A stretch of DNA of 64,000 nucleotides, taken from the NCBI RefSeq assembly GCF_002954775.1, contig NZ_PJME01000016.1, positions 1 to 64,000 of the forward strand. Reading direction: 5' to 3'. Both the position numbers and the translations under genes were made by a program. Below are positions 15,671 through 23,734 of the stretch, in pieces. Positions within the stretch are counted from its first letter, which is position 1. Every line of letters begins with the position of its first letter. The DNA comes from Streptomyces geranii. GTDB lineage: Bacteria > Actinomycetota > Actinomycetes > Streptomycetales > Streptomycetaceae. The notes below the pieces were generated by a model. That model ran no database searches. It saw only the letters and a list, made by a program, of their open reading frames with translations, and had not been told where the DNA came from.

Positions 15671-17249
15671 GGTCGGTGTCTCCGGCGGAGTCGGGGGCTG
15701 CGGCCTTGTTGGTGTCTGTGGCGTTGTCTGTGCCTGTGCCCGTGGCGTTGCCTGTGGCTGCGGCGTTGCCTGTGGCTGTGGTGCTTTTGACGTCTGCTGC
15801 GGTGGTCGTCGCGTTCGCGTGAGCGCCGGTCGCTGTCGCCATGTCCGCCGTCGTCGACGTCGTCCGCAGGCCCGCCAGTTTCAGCAGCAGGCCCTTCACC
15901 TCGGTCGCCGCGATCGACTTCGTGCCGTGTTCCGGTGCCGAGCACAGGAGTACGGGGGCGTGGTCGGGGTCTGTCGGGAGGCGGCCGTGGCTGCCGCGGA
16001 TCGGGGCGGGGTCCAGGGGAACCGTCTGGATGCGGTAGCGGAAGCCCAGCTTCTTGCGGGCGAGTTGGCCTGCCGCCCGTAGTTTCACGTTGGGGACGGT
16101 GTCGTCCCACAGGAGTTCGGCGGGGTCGTAGCCGGGCTTGCGGTGGATCTCGACCTGGCGGGCGAAGTCGGGGGCCCGGTCGTCGTCGAGCCAGTAGTAG
16201 TACGTGAACCAGGCGTCCTCGTCCGCCACCACGACCAGTTCGCCCGAGCGCTCGTGGTCCAGGCCGTGGGCCGCCTTGCCCACCGGGCCCAACACCTGGT
16301 CCACGCCGTCGAGTTCGCTCAGCATCCCGGCGACCTCGCGTACGTCGGCCGGGTCCCGGACGTACACGTGCGCCACCTGGTGGTCGGCGACGGCGAAGGC
16401 TCGGGAGGTCCAGGGGTCGAGGTACTCCATGCCGTCCTGGGTGTGCACCTCCAGCAAACCGGCCCGGCGCAACGCCCTGTTGATGTCGACGGGGCGGGAG
16501 ACCGGGGTGATGCCGTACTCGCTGAGGGCCACGACCGTGGCACCGGCGGTGAGGAAGTGGTCGATCAACGGGCGCAGGGCGTCGTCGAGTTGGCGGGCGG
16601 CGCGGACGGAGGCCTCGGACTGGGGGCCGGAGCGCTGGGGTTCGTAGTCCAGGTGCGGGATGTAGACGAGGGTCAGGTCGGGGTTCTTCTCGTCGAAGAC
16701 CTGGCGGGCGGCGCCCAGGATCCACTGGGTGGAGGGCATGCCTGCGTTCGGGCCCCAGTAGGTGAACAGGGGGAAGGGGCCCAGGCGTTCGGTGAGTTCG
16801 TCGTGCAGGGTGGGCGGCCAGGTGTAGAAGTCGGGTTCCTTGCGGCCGTCGGAGTAGTAGATCGGGCGCGGGGTGACCGTCCAGTCGACGTCGGCGCCCA
16901 TCGCGTACCACCAGCAGATGTTGGCGACGGTGTAGCCGGGCGACTGTTTGCGGGCCGTGTCCCAGATCTTCTCGCCGCCGACGAGGGCGTTGTGCTGCCG
17001 CCAGAGGAGGACGTCGCCGAGGTCGCGGAAGTACCAGCCGTTGGCCACCGCGCCGTGGGTGGCGGGGAGTTCGCCGGTGAGGAAGGTGGACTGGGCGGTG
17101 CAGGTGACGGCGGGGAGGGTGGTGCCGAGGGGGGCCTGGAAGCCCCGGTCCGCGAGGGCGGCGACGGCGGGCATGTGCTGGAGGAGGGCGGGGGTGAGGC
17201 CGACTATGTCCAGGACGACGAGCCGGTCGGTGTTCGGGGTTTCGGTCAT
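15663..17249 (-). CDS. eboF: EboF-like alkaline phosphatase/nucleotide pyrophosphatase family protein
   Basis: Type I phosphodiesterase/nucleotide pyrophosphatase-fold protein, 528 residues. The metal Asp sits in VVLDIVGLTP near the N-terminus, the catalytic Thr in AVTCTAQSTFLTGELPATHG (about residues 47-66), and SEYGITPV (about 245) supplies further ligands. In ebo operons this product is EboF. The family would hydrolyse a phosphoester of the trafficked metabolite, which is an inference here. The last ~65 residues are an odd Thr/Ala/Asn/Gly-rich tail (TATGNAAATGNATGTGT) with repetitive coding DNA. ATG 17249 has GGAAG five bases upstream and follows eboE by 25 bp. Confidence 0.85.
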   Translation of the reverse strand: MTETPNTDRLVVLDIVGLTPALLQHMPAVAALADRGFQAPLGTTLPAVTCTAQSTFLTGELPATHGAVANGWYFRDLGDVLLWRQHNALVGGEKIWDTARKQSPGYTVANICWWYAMGADVDWTVTPRPIYYSDGRKEPDFYTWPPTLHDELTERLGPFPLFTYWGPNAGMPSTQWILGAARQVFDEKNPDLTLVYIPHLDYEPQRSGPQSEASVRAARQLDDALRPLIDHFLTAGATVVALSEYGITPVSRPVDINRALRRAGLLEVHTQDGMEYLDPWTSRAFAVADHQVAHVYVRDPADVREVAGMLSELDGVDQVLGPVGKAAHGLDHERSGELVVVADEDAWFTYYYWLDDDRAPDFARQVEIHRKPGYDPAELLWDDTVPNVKLRAAGQLARKKLGFRYRIQTVPLDPAPIRGSHGRLPTDPDHAPVLLCSAPEHGTKSIAATEVKGLLLKLAGLRTTSTTADMATATGAHANATTTAADVKSTTATGNAAATGNATGTGTDNATDTNKAAAPDSAGDTDHV

Positions 17250-17274
17250 GAGTGCTTCCTTGGGGCCGGGCCGG

Positions 17275-18441
17275 TCATGAGTGGTCCTCTTTGAGGCCCA
17301 GGCCGGTCAACCGGTCGCGGGCCCAGGCGAGTTCGGCCGCGATGCCGGCGGCGAGGTCGGTGGGCGGTTCGGGCAGGACGGTCCAGGTGTAGGTCTCGAC
17401 CTCGATGTGGTCGCAGACCGCCGTGGGGCCGCCCAGCAGGCCGGCGAGGACGCCGGTGAGCGTGCCGGTGGTCGTCCGGAGCGGCTGCTCGGGCTCGGCG
17501 TGCAGCGGGGCGTGGAAGTGGGTGCGCCAGGGGGTGGCGGGGCCGGTGGCCGGGAGGGCGTCGCCGTCCAGGGCGTCCGGGAGGTCGTCGACGCCGACCA
17601 CCGTCTCCTCGGCGACCGTTCGGGTCTGGTGCAGGAAACGGCGTTCGGCCAGTGCGCGCAGGGCGGTTCGGGCGCGTGGGTCGGTCGGGTCGGGGGCCTC
17701 GACCGCGCAGGACGCCTGGAGCTTGACCACCGGGAGTCCGGCGGCGGCCAGTCGGGCGAGGGCTTCGCCGGGTTCCTCGAACTGGACGGCGAGATGGCAG
17801 GCGTCCAGGCAGACGCCGAGGTAGTCGTGGTCGACGTCGGCGAACTCCCGTACCGCCTGGGTGGTGGTCTCCACGACGCACCCCGGTTCCGGTTCGAAGC
17901 CGACGCGGATACGGCGGCCGGTGTCCGACTCCAACTGCGCCAGGCCGGAGGCCAGTTGGTCCAGTGCGCGGCGGGCCGTGTCCGCGCGCTCGTCCGGCCA
18001 CGGGGTGCGCCAGGCCAGCGGGAGGGTGGAGACGCTGCCGCGTCGGGCGTCGTCGGGGAGGAGGGCGGCGAGGACGCGGGCGCAGTCGAGGGTGTAGGCG
18101 AGGCGGGCCGGGTCGGCCCAGTCGGGGAGGTAGACGTCCTTCTTGACGACCTCGCGGTGGAAGCCCTCGTAGGGGAAGGCGTTGAGGGTGACCGTCTCCA
18201 GGCCGCGTGCCGTCAGTTCGGCTCGGAGAGTGCTCAACGCCCGCTCGTCGGCGGCCAGTTCGGTGACCGCCGGGCGGGCCAGCCAGAGGCCGATGCCGAG
18301 TCTGCCGACGTCGAGCCGTTTCCGTACGGGTTCGGCGTGGGCGGCGAGTTGGGCGATGACGCCGGTGAGGTCCTCGGCCTGGTGGACGTTGCTGCAGTAC
18401 GCGAGGTGGACGGGCGTGCCGTCGGGGTGGCGGAAGCGCAC
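17275..18441 (-). CDS. eboE: metabolite traffic protein EboE (TIM-barrel)
   Basis: Xylose-isomerase-like TIM-barrel protein of 388 residues matching EboE. It opens with HLAYCSNVH, followed by GIGLWLA, LNAFPYEGFH, FEPEPGCV and GVCLDACHLAVQFE, which carry the acidic and His residues that bind metal in this fold, then HFHAPLHAE near residue 300 and HIEVETYTW. EboE is required for metabolite movement in characterised ebo systems, but its reaction is not established. The GTG start at 18441 lies 7 bp after the eboB stop. There are no signal or membrane segments, so it is cytoplasmic. Confidence 0.85.
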   Translation of the reverse strand: MRFRHPDGTPVHLAYCSNVHQAEDLTGVIAQLAAHAEPVRKRLDVGRLGIGLWLARPAVTELAADERALSTLRAELTARGLETVTLNAFPYEGFHREVVKKDVYLPDWADPARLAYTLDCARVLAALLPDDARRGSVSTLPLAWRTPWPDERADTARRALDQLASGLAQLESDTGRRIRVGFEPEPGCVVETTTQAVREFADVDHDYLGVCLDACHLAVQFEEPGEALARLAAAGLPVVKLQASCAVEAPDPTDPRARTALRALAERRFLHQTRTVAEETVVGVDDLPDALDGDALPATGPATPWRTHFHAPLHAEPEQPLRTTTGTLTGVLAGLLGGPTAVCDHIEVETYTWTVLPEPPTDLAAGIAAELAWARDRLTGLGLKEDHS

Positions 18442-18448
18442 GGGCGGG

Positions 18449-19315
18449 TCACTCTCCCCCGCGCCGGATGGAGTTGCCCTCGAACGACGAGGTGTCGTCG
18501 GGCTTCGGCTCGCCGTCGGTGTCGTCCAGGTCGAGGCGTCCGCTCTGGTCGTAGAAGGCGACGGGGTTGCGCCACAGGACCCGGTCGACGTCGTCGGCCG
18601 TGAAGCCGTCGGCGAGCATCGCGAGGCCGGTCTTGCGGGTCTTGAGGGGGTCCGAACTGCCCCAGTCCGCCGCCGAGTTGACCATCACCCGGTCGAGGCC
18701 GTGCTCCCGGAGGATGCGGACCATGCGGTCCTCGCTCATCTTGGTCTTCGGGTAGACGGAGAAGCCGGCCCAGCAGCCGCTGTCGAGGACCATGCCGACC
18801 GTCAGCTCGTTCAGGTGGTCCAGGACGACGAGTTCGGGGGCGATGCCCGACTCCCGTACGACGTCCAGGGTCCGGCGGGTGCCCGCCGCCTTGTCGCGGT
18901 GCGGGGTGTGGACGAGGGCGGGCAGGCCGTGCTCGACGGCGAGTTGGAGCTGGCGGGCCAGGACCTCGTCCTCCTCCTTGGTCATCGAGTCGTAGCCGAT
19001 CTCGCCGACCGCGACGACCCGGTCCTTGGCGAGGTAGCGGGGCAGTTCGTCGAGAACGGGGAGGCAGCGCGGGTCGTTCGCCTCCTTCGGGTTGAGGGCG
19101 ATCGTGCAGAAGTGCTGGATGCCGAACTGGGCTGCGCGGTAAGGCTCCCAGCCGAGCAGCGAGTCGAAGTAGTCGTAGAAGGTCTCGGGCGAGGTGCGGG
19201 GCTGGCCGAGCCAGAAGGCAGGCTCGACGACGGCGCGGACCCCGGCCGCGTGCATCGCCTCGTAGTCGTCGGTGGTGCGGGAGGTCATGTGGATGTGGGG
19301 GTCGAAGATGCGCAT
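18449..19315 (-). CDS. eboB: EboB-like TatD-family metal-dependent hydrolase
   Basis: TatD/amidohydrolase-fold protein of 288 residues. The metal motif FDPHIHM is at the extreme N-terminus, GEIGYDS lies near 120, HTPHRDKA near 146, LDHLNE near 180 and MVNSAADWG near 230. In ebo operons this is EboB. The ATG at 19315 is 2 bp beyond the eboA stop (TGACCATG), indicating translational coupling, and eboE follows after 7 bp. A longer frame extends upstream but is the antisense-like low-complexity end of eboA in another frame and was not used. Confidence 0.85.
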   Translation of the reverse strand: MRIFDPHIHMTSRTTDDYEAMHAAGVRAVVEPAFWLGQPRTSPETFYDYFDSLLGWEPYRAAQFGIQHFCTIALNPKEANDPRCLPVLDELPRYLAKDRVVAVGEIGYDSMTKEEDEVLARQLQLAVEHGLPALVHTPHRDKAAGTRRTLDVVRESGIAPELVVLDHLNELTVGMVLDSGCWAGFSVYPKTKMSEDRMVRILREHGLDRVMVNSAADWGSSDPLKTRKTGLAMLADGFTADDVDRVLWRNPVAFYDQSGRLDLDDTDGEPKPDDTSSFEGNSIRRGGE

Positions 19316-19317
19316 GG

Positions 19318-19971
19318 TCACTCGGTTCCGTGAATGGTGGTTCCGCTGGTCGTGGTTCCGCTGGTCGTGAAGGGGTGCAGGAAGGGGGCGATGTCCTCGG
19401 GTACGGGGCGGCCGGCCGCCGTTCGTTCGCTGGCGAAGTCGCCGAGCATGCGGGCGAGTTCGGCGTCGGCGCGGTCGTCGAGGCCGGCCACGCGGGCGAG
19501 CGGGATCTCGCAGAAGACGCACTTCAGGACGGCCTGGCGGTATTCGTCCGCCGGGAGATGGGCCGCCGCGTAGGGGCCGAGGGCGGCCTCGATCAGCGTG
19601 TTGTCGTTGCCGCGCAGGGTCTGCCGTACGAGGTCCAGGAAGCGGCCGGTGCCCTCGGGGTCGAGTCGGGGCAACGCCCGTAGGACCGCGCGCTGTTCGG
19701 CGGGATCGCCGTAGCGGTGGAGCGCTCCCACCTCATCGGTGAGTGCCTGGTCGCGCAGGGGCAGCGCGGCCAGGAGGAGGGCGCGGACGGCTTCGTCGAC
19801 GGTCCGGCCGTCGGGCAGCGGGGCGCGTCCGCAGTGGCGGCGGACGGCGGGGAAGAGCGTGCGGATGGTGGTGGGAGCCGTGGCGATTTCCGTCAAGGCG
19901 GTGTCGAGCCAGGCGCGGGCTTCGGGGGTGAGTGGGAGAGAGGGATGGGGGGCTGTGCCGGAATTGGGCAT
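19318..19971 (-). CDS. eboA: EboA-domain protein
   Basis: All-helical protein of 217 residues assigned to EboA by sequence style and position. It has a run of amphipathic helices (ARAWLDTALTEI, RALLLAALPLRDQALT) and the family motif VLKCVFCEIPLARVAGL near residue 160. EboA proteins have no known enzymatic activity and are the least understood subunit of the traffic system. The C-terminus ends in a degenerate TTSGTTTSGTTIHG repeat. The start is set at ATG 19971; a TTG at 20019 is possible. The 122-bp purine-rich gap upstream could carry its own promoter. Confidence 0.75.
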   Translation of the reverse strand: MPNSGTAPHPSLPLTPEARAWLDTALTEIATAPTTIRTLFPAVRRHCGRAPLPDGRTVDEAVRALLLAALPLRDQALTDEVGALHRYGDPAEQRAVLRALPRLDPEGTGRFLDLVRQTLRGNDNTLIEAALGPYAAAHLPADEYRQAVLKCVFCEIPLARVAGLDDRADAELARMLGDFASERTAAGRPVPEDIAPFLHPFTTSGTTTSGTTIHGTE

Positions 19972-20093
19972 GGCGGGGTTCCAGAAAGGGAGGGGGAGAT
20001 GAGAAAGAAAGGGGGCCAAAGGGCGGTCAGGGGAATGTCAGAGACAAAAGAGATCGCAAAACAGTTGTGAACGAATTGCGAAAGTGGGGGCGT

Positions 20094-20942
20094 TCAGGAC
20101 GCGAGGAGGCGTCGGGATTCGGCCCGGTGCAGGAACTCCAGGGAGTTTCGGGCGATGTCGGGGGCGTCGAGGGCGCCGCCCTGGATCTCGACGGACACCA
20201 GGCCGCGATGCCCGAGGTCGGTCAGGGCCGCCAGTACCGGCGGGAAGTCGATCTCGCCGGCGCCGAACTCCAGATGCCGGTGGACGCCGCGGACCATGTC
20301 CTCGATCTGGACGTTCAGCAGGTGCGGCGCGGCCAGGTCGACGCAGTCGAGCAGCGACGGCTCCTCCACGCAGTGGGCGTGTCCGATGTCCAGGGTGACG
20401 CCCAGCAGCTCGTGTCCGCCGGTCAGTTCACGCAGCCGCAGACACTTGGCGACGGTGTCGACGAACATGTGCGGCTCGGGTTCGAAGGCCAGCGCGACGC
20501 CGTAGGCCGCCGCCGTCTCCAGCGCCGCCCCGACACCCGCGGCCAGCCGCCGCCAGGCCTCCGGTTCCGGTATGCCGTCGGGGGCCGGTCCGCTGCACAA
20601 CTGAACGGTGGGCGAGCCGAGTTCGGCGGCGACGCGGATGGCGCGGCGCAGCAGGTCGATGCGGCGGTCCGGTTCGCCGGACATCAGGGTCGGCTGGTGC
20701 TTGCCCCAGGGGTCGAGGAAGTAGGGCGCCCCGGTCTCGACGGTGACGGTCAGCCCGAGTCGCGCCAACCGCTGCCGTACGCGGGTGACTTGGTGGTCCA
20801 GGTCGTCGGCGTACGGGTCGAGGTGGTTGTGGTCGAGGGTGAGGGCGACGCCGTCGTAGCCCAGGTCGGCGAGGATGCCGAGGACGTCGGAGAGGCGGTG
20901 GTGGGTGAAGCCGTTGGTTCCGTAGCCGAATCTCAGGCCCAT
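20094..20942 (-). CDS. sugar-phosphate isomerase/epimerase family TIM-barrel protein
   Basis: AP-endonuclease-2-type TIM barrel of 282 residues. It starts LRFGYGTNGF, with the metal-ligand positions ALTLDHNHLD, AFEPEPHMF, TLDIGHAHC (about residue 195) and SVEIQGG (about 260). Members isomerise or epimerise sugars or dehydrate inositol derivatives; the substrate is not predictable here. It sits between eboC and eboA, in the place where other ebo operons carry a sugar-cyclising enzyme (EboD, dehydroquinate-synthase-like). ATG 20942 follows a repeat tract of about 100 bp. Confidence 0.82.
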   Translation of the reverse strand: MGLRFGYGTNGFTHHRLSDVLGILADLGYDGVALTLDHNHLDPYADDLDHQVTRVRQRLARLGLTVTVETGAPYFLDPWGKHQPTLMSGEPDRRIDLLRRAIRVAAELGSPTVQLCSGPAPDGIPEPEAWRRLAAGVGAALETAAAYGVALAFEPEPHMFVDTVAKCLRLRELTGGHELLGVTLDIGHAHCVEEPSLLDCVDLAAPHLLNVQIEDMVRGVHRHLEFGAGEIDFPPVLAALTDLGHRGLVSVEIQGGALDAPDIARNSLEFLHRAESRRLLAS

Positions 20943-20950
20943 GGCCCGCC

Positions 20951-21050
20951 CTTCATGTCGCTCACGCCGCCCGAACTGCTCATGTCGCTCACGCCGCTCG
21001 TGTCGCTCACGCGGCCCGAACCGCTCATGTCGTTCGTGCCGCTCATGTCG
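20951..21050 (-). repeat. 18-bp imperfect tandem repeat between eboC and the isomerase
   Basis: Units of the form CTCATGTCGCTCACGCCG, some extended by CCCGAAC(T/C)G, occur about five times. On the coding strand each CATGAGCGG-type unit contains ATGA. The eboC stop codon (21043-21045) lies in the outermost unit. All the ATGs share one frame that encodes a roughly 37-residue Ser/Gly/Asp peptide ending at 20933, just inside the isomerase gene. Confidence 0.8.
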
Positions 21051-22047
21051 GGGACACCCGTCTCGCCAGGCGCTGCGCCACCGGGTGCACGGCACCCAGG
21101 AGTGCGGCGGCGACGGGCGCCCCCGCGCGCGCCGTGAGCGCCGCCTGCAGCGGGACCATCGCGAGGATGCCCGCCCCTACGGCACGCCGTACGGAACTCG
21201 CGCGTGGATCGCGTACGGCCTGCGCCTGGGCCCTGCCGTAGGTGCCCAGGTAGGCCAGGACTCCCGCCGAGGCGACGGCGGTTCGGACGGCCGTCTCGCG
21301 GGGCAGCGCGCGCCGGGGCGGCAGCAGTGCCGGGAGTACGGAGGGCAGCACCGTCGAGAGCGCCGTGGCCGTCGACACGGCCAGGGTCGTGGCGGGCAGC
21401 CGGGCCGGTGCGCCGGAGATCTCGTGGCGGCTGAGGGCGGTGATCGTGTACGTGTGGACGCCGGTGAGGAGGGCTGGGACGGCACCCCGGGCGAGGGCGC
21501 CGCCACGGGAGTTGGACGGCGGTGGACTCCCGCCGCCCGCCACCGCGCCCGCCAGTACGTCCAGCGCCCGTGCGCCCGCCATCGCCGCCGGGCCGGCCGA
21601 AGTCGACTTGAGTTTCAGGTCGTACGCCCATATCAGCGCGGTCAGCGGCAGGGCGACGGCGAGTCCGCGCCGGCCGCCCGAGACCGCCGCGAGGCCGAGG
21701 CCCGCGCCGGTCAGACCGGTGGCGACGGCCAGCGCGGTGCGGCGCGGCACCCGGCCCGAGGGCACCGGGCGCCCGGGCCGTTCGACCGAGTCGACGGCGG
21801 CGTCGGCGTAGTCGTTGAGGGCCATGCCGGCCCAGTAGAGACAGACGGAGGAGGCCATCGCGCCGGCCGTCCGGGGGCCGAGGGGACGGCCCGCCGCGGT
21901 CGCGCCCGCGAGGATGTCACCGGGGACACTGAGCGCGGCCGGGGCCCGGACAAGGCTCAGCAGGTCGGAAAGTGGGGGCAGTTGAAAATTGGCAGCTTGT
22001 AGGGGTTGATCGGAACCGGCGTGGGGAATTGCTTTCCGGTCACTCAT
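21043..22047 (-). CDS. eboC: UbiA-type prenyltransferase EboC (SCO3242-like)
   Basis: Polytopic membrane protein of 334 residues from the UbiA superfamily, the EboC component. The first Asp-rich motif is MALNDYADAAVD (Nxx(x)D type, about residues 75-87), after SLVRAPAALSVPGDILAGA. The second motif region is IWAYDLKLKST (about 140). Hydrophobic helices run through the rest of the chain. UbiA enzymes transfer prenyl groups to aromatic or sugar-like acceptors. It is the first gene of the ebo-type run. A candidate promoter lies in the AT-richer 22048-22130 segment. ATG start at 22047. Confidence 0.83.
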   Translation of the reverse strand: MSDRKAIPHAGSDQPLQAANFQLPPLSDLLSLVRAPAALSVPGDILAGATAAGRPLGPRTAGAMASSVCLYWAGMALNDYADAAVDSVERPGRPVPSGRVPRRTALAVATGLTGAGLGLAAVSGGRRGLAVALPLTALIWAYDLKLKSTSAGPAAMAGARALDVLAGAVAGGGSPPPSNSRGGALARGAVPALLTGVHTYTITALSRHEISGAPARLPATTLAVSTATALSTVLPSVLPALLPPRRALPRETAVRTAVASAGVLAYLGTYGRAQAQAVRDPRASSVRRAVGAGILAMVPLQAALTARAGAPVAAALLGAVHPVAQRLARRVSPT

Positions 22048-22132
22048 GGCCCAATCATTACCGAATTTGCTTGAAAGCTAATACTCCGATCCGATGTTGC
22101 CCCCTGTGAGGAACGTGACAACTGCATCTTGT

Positions 22133-22147
22133 TGACAAGGGTTGTCA
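22133..22147. promoter_or_regulatory. TGACAA-ggg-TTGTCA inverted repeat
   Basis: Perfect 6-bp arms with a 3-nt centre (22133-22147), overlapping the dioxygenase stop codon and about 90 bp before eboC. It could be an operator for the ebo operon; the short stem makes it a weak terminator. Confidence 0.4.
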
Positions 22148-23038
22148 GTTGGGGTCGATGCCGACGGTGAGGGTCCCGGTGAAACCCTTGACCGTGTCGC
22201 CGGTCAGGGTCAGCAGACCGTCCTTGGCGCCGCCACCGCCGTACACCATGTCGTCGGCCAACTTGGTGAAGCTGCCCACATGCTGGCTGTACGGCGCGAT
22301 CCTGTACACCGCGTCGCCGTACTTGTCGTCGAAGAAGAGCTGGCCGGTCCAGTCGACCTTGCCGCCCTCGTAGGTGTCGTCGGCCCGCTTGCCGCCGGTG
22401 TGCACCCGGACGTGGATGTGCGTGGTGCGCGGGGTGTACCAGCCCGGGTAGATCGTCGTGAACTCGGCGACCCCGTCGGCGTTCGTGGCCTGGAAGCCGC
22501 GCAGGAAGGTCTTGTCGTTCGCGCCGCTGGTGTCCTCGCTCTCGGCGGGTACGGAGGTGCCGCCCGGGCTGGTCGTGGTGTACCCGGAGTAGTAGCCCCA
22601 GGCGTCGCAGTGCCAGATCTCGACGGCCGCGCCGACCACCGGGCCGCACCGCTCGGTCTGGTCGCGCACGGTCAGCCGTACGGTGAGCGGTACACCCTTC
22701 TTGCCCTCCGTGATGTCCTTCCGGAAGAGCTGGTCCTCCAGGTAGTAAGGCCCTTCCGTGACACTGGAGTTGAGCACGCAGACGTCGGCGGCCAGGACGG
22801 CCGAGGCGGACGCGGAGGGTGCCGGGGAGGACGCCGGAGAGGGGGTCGGGGAGTCGTCGGCCACGGTCGCCGAGCCGGAGTCGGAGTCCGAGGAGCACGA
22901 GGTGAGCCCGATCCCCAGCCCCGCCCCGGCGGTCACGCCGGTGAGCGCGAGGGCGCGGCGCCTGCTGATGTCGGCCTTGCCTTCGGCGTTCGCACTGCCG
23001 CTGGTGTTCGCCTTGCCGGTGATGTCGCTGTCGGTCAT
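22145..23038 (-). CDS. Tat-exported lipoprotein, intradiol ring-cleavage dioxygenase family
   Basis: Protein of 297 residues. The N-terminus has a twin-arginine signal (ISRRRALALTGVT, about residues 24-36) and a lipobox (LTSC, Cys near 50), then a Ser/Ala/Pro-rich linker. The catalytic domain has the protocatechuate/catechol dioxygenase layout: TEGPYYLE, WHCDAWGYYSGY (Tyr ligand), and IYPGWYTPRTTHIHVRV (Tyr and two His ligands, about residues 200-216). It would oxidatively open catechol-like rings on the outer face of the membrane. It lies 97 bp upstream of eboC on the same strand and could be co-expressed with the ebo cluster. ATG 23038. Confidence 0.88.
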   Translation of the reverse strand: MTDSDITGKANTSGSANAEGKADISRRRALALTGVTAGAGLGIGLTSCSSDSDSGSATVADDSPTPSPASSPAPSASASAVLAADVCVLNSSVTEGPYYLEDQLFRKDITEGKKGVPLTVRLTVRDQTERCGPVVGAAVEIWHCDAWGYYSGYTTTSPGGTSVPAESEDTSGANDKTFLRGFQATNADGVAEFTTIYPGWYTPRTTHIHVRVHTGGKRADDTYEGGKVDWTGQLFFDDKYGDAVYRIAPYSQHVGSFTKLADDMVYGGGGAKDGLLTLTGDTVKGFTGTLTVGIDPN

Positions 23039-23118
23039 GGGCGGAGGGTAGGTGTGGGCCGGTGCGCGGGGCGGCTGGCGCACAGGGTGGTCGCCCACAC
23101 GGACCAGCACCGTCGGCT

Positions 23119-23550
23119 TCAGCGGCGGCGTGCGTGCCAGTCTCCGCCCTCGATGCGCGTGCCGTGCGCCCGCAGGCGGGTGGCTACGGCGGGGGCGGCG
23201 ACGTAGACCCAGGCGGTCACGGCGGTTCCGTCGGCGTCGAGCGTCACCGGACGCGCCACCCGGTCGTACAGGCTGCGCGGGTCGCCCGGCACGCACTCCT
23301 CCAACTCGTCGAGCACGGCGAGCAGTTCGCCGTACGCCTCCGGCAGCGCGGTGACCAGTTCGCCGTGCACGACCCCGCCGGGTTCCTCGACTGCGTACGG
23401 GTAGCCGGGGCCGTCGTACAGCACCGCGCCCGTCAGCCGGCCGGGCCGCTCCGACCGCGTACGGCCGCGCAGGAAGTGGTCGTGGTTGTGCTCGCCGGGG
23501 CGGAGGGTGCCGTAGACGAAGAAGGGGAGTGTCACGTGGCGCGCTCTCAT
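23119..23550 (-). CDS. gamma-glutamylcyclotransferase-like (AIG2/GGCT) protein
   Basis: Protein of 143 residues with the substrate-binding signature FFVYGTLRPGEHNHD close to the N-terminus, PGYPYAVE near residue 50, and an acidic stretch DELEEC containing the likely catalytic Glu. This is the compact GGCT-like fold. Members cyclise gamma-glutamyl amines or peptides; the exact substrate cannot be told. The start is put at ATG 23550, which has AGGAG 12 bases upstream. An upstream extension exists in frame but lacks family features. It is divergent from the M4 protease. Confidence 0.75.
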   Translation of the reverse strand: MRARHVTLPFFVYGTLRPGEHNHDHFLRGRTRSERPGRLTGAVLYDGPGYPYAVEEPGGVVHGELVTALPEAYGELLAVLDELEECVPGDPRSLYDRVARPVTLDADGTAVTAWVYVAAPAVATRLRAHGTRIEGGDWHARRR

Positions 23551-23734
23551 TCGTGGGCCCAGCTCCTGGGCGGAGTTCGTGGGGATGGGGAAACGATTCT
23601 CGCCATAAGTCGAGGTGACGGCGCATGCGCTCTGGACACGACATGTCATGAACCCTTAAACCTGAGCGATTACCGCCGCCCCCCCCGTCCCCCGAAGTCC
23701 CCCCACTCCCCCACTCCCCCACCCAAGGAGACCG

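Noticed and set aside
20933..21046. 37-residue repeat peptide as a real gene
   Set aside because: No ribosome site and only repeat content. Kept as part of the repeat finding, not listed as a CDS.
22048..22130. Riboswitch or leader RNA before eboC
   Set aside because: The segment is AT-richer and intergenic but shows no known riboswitch consensus or stable fold.
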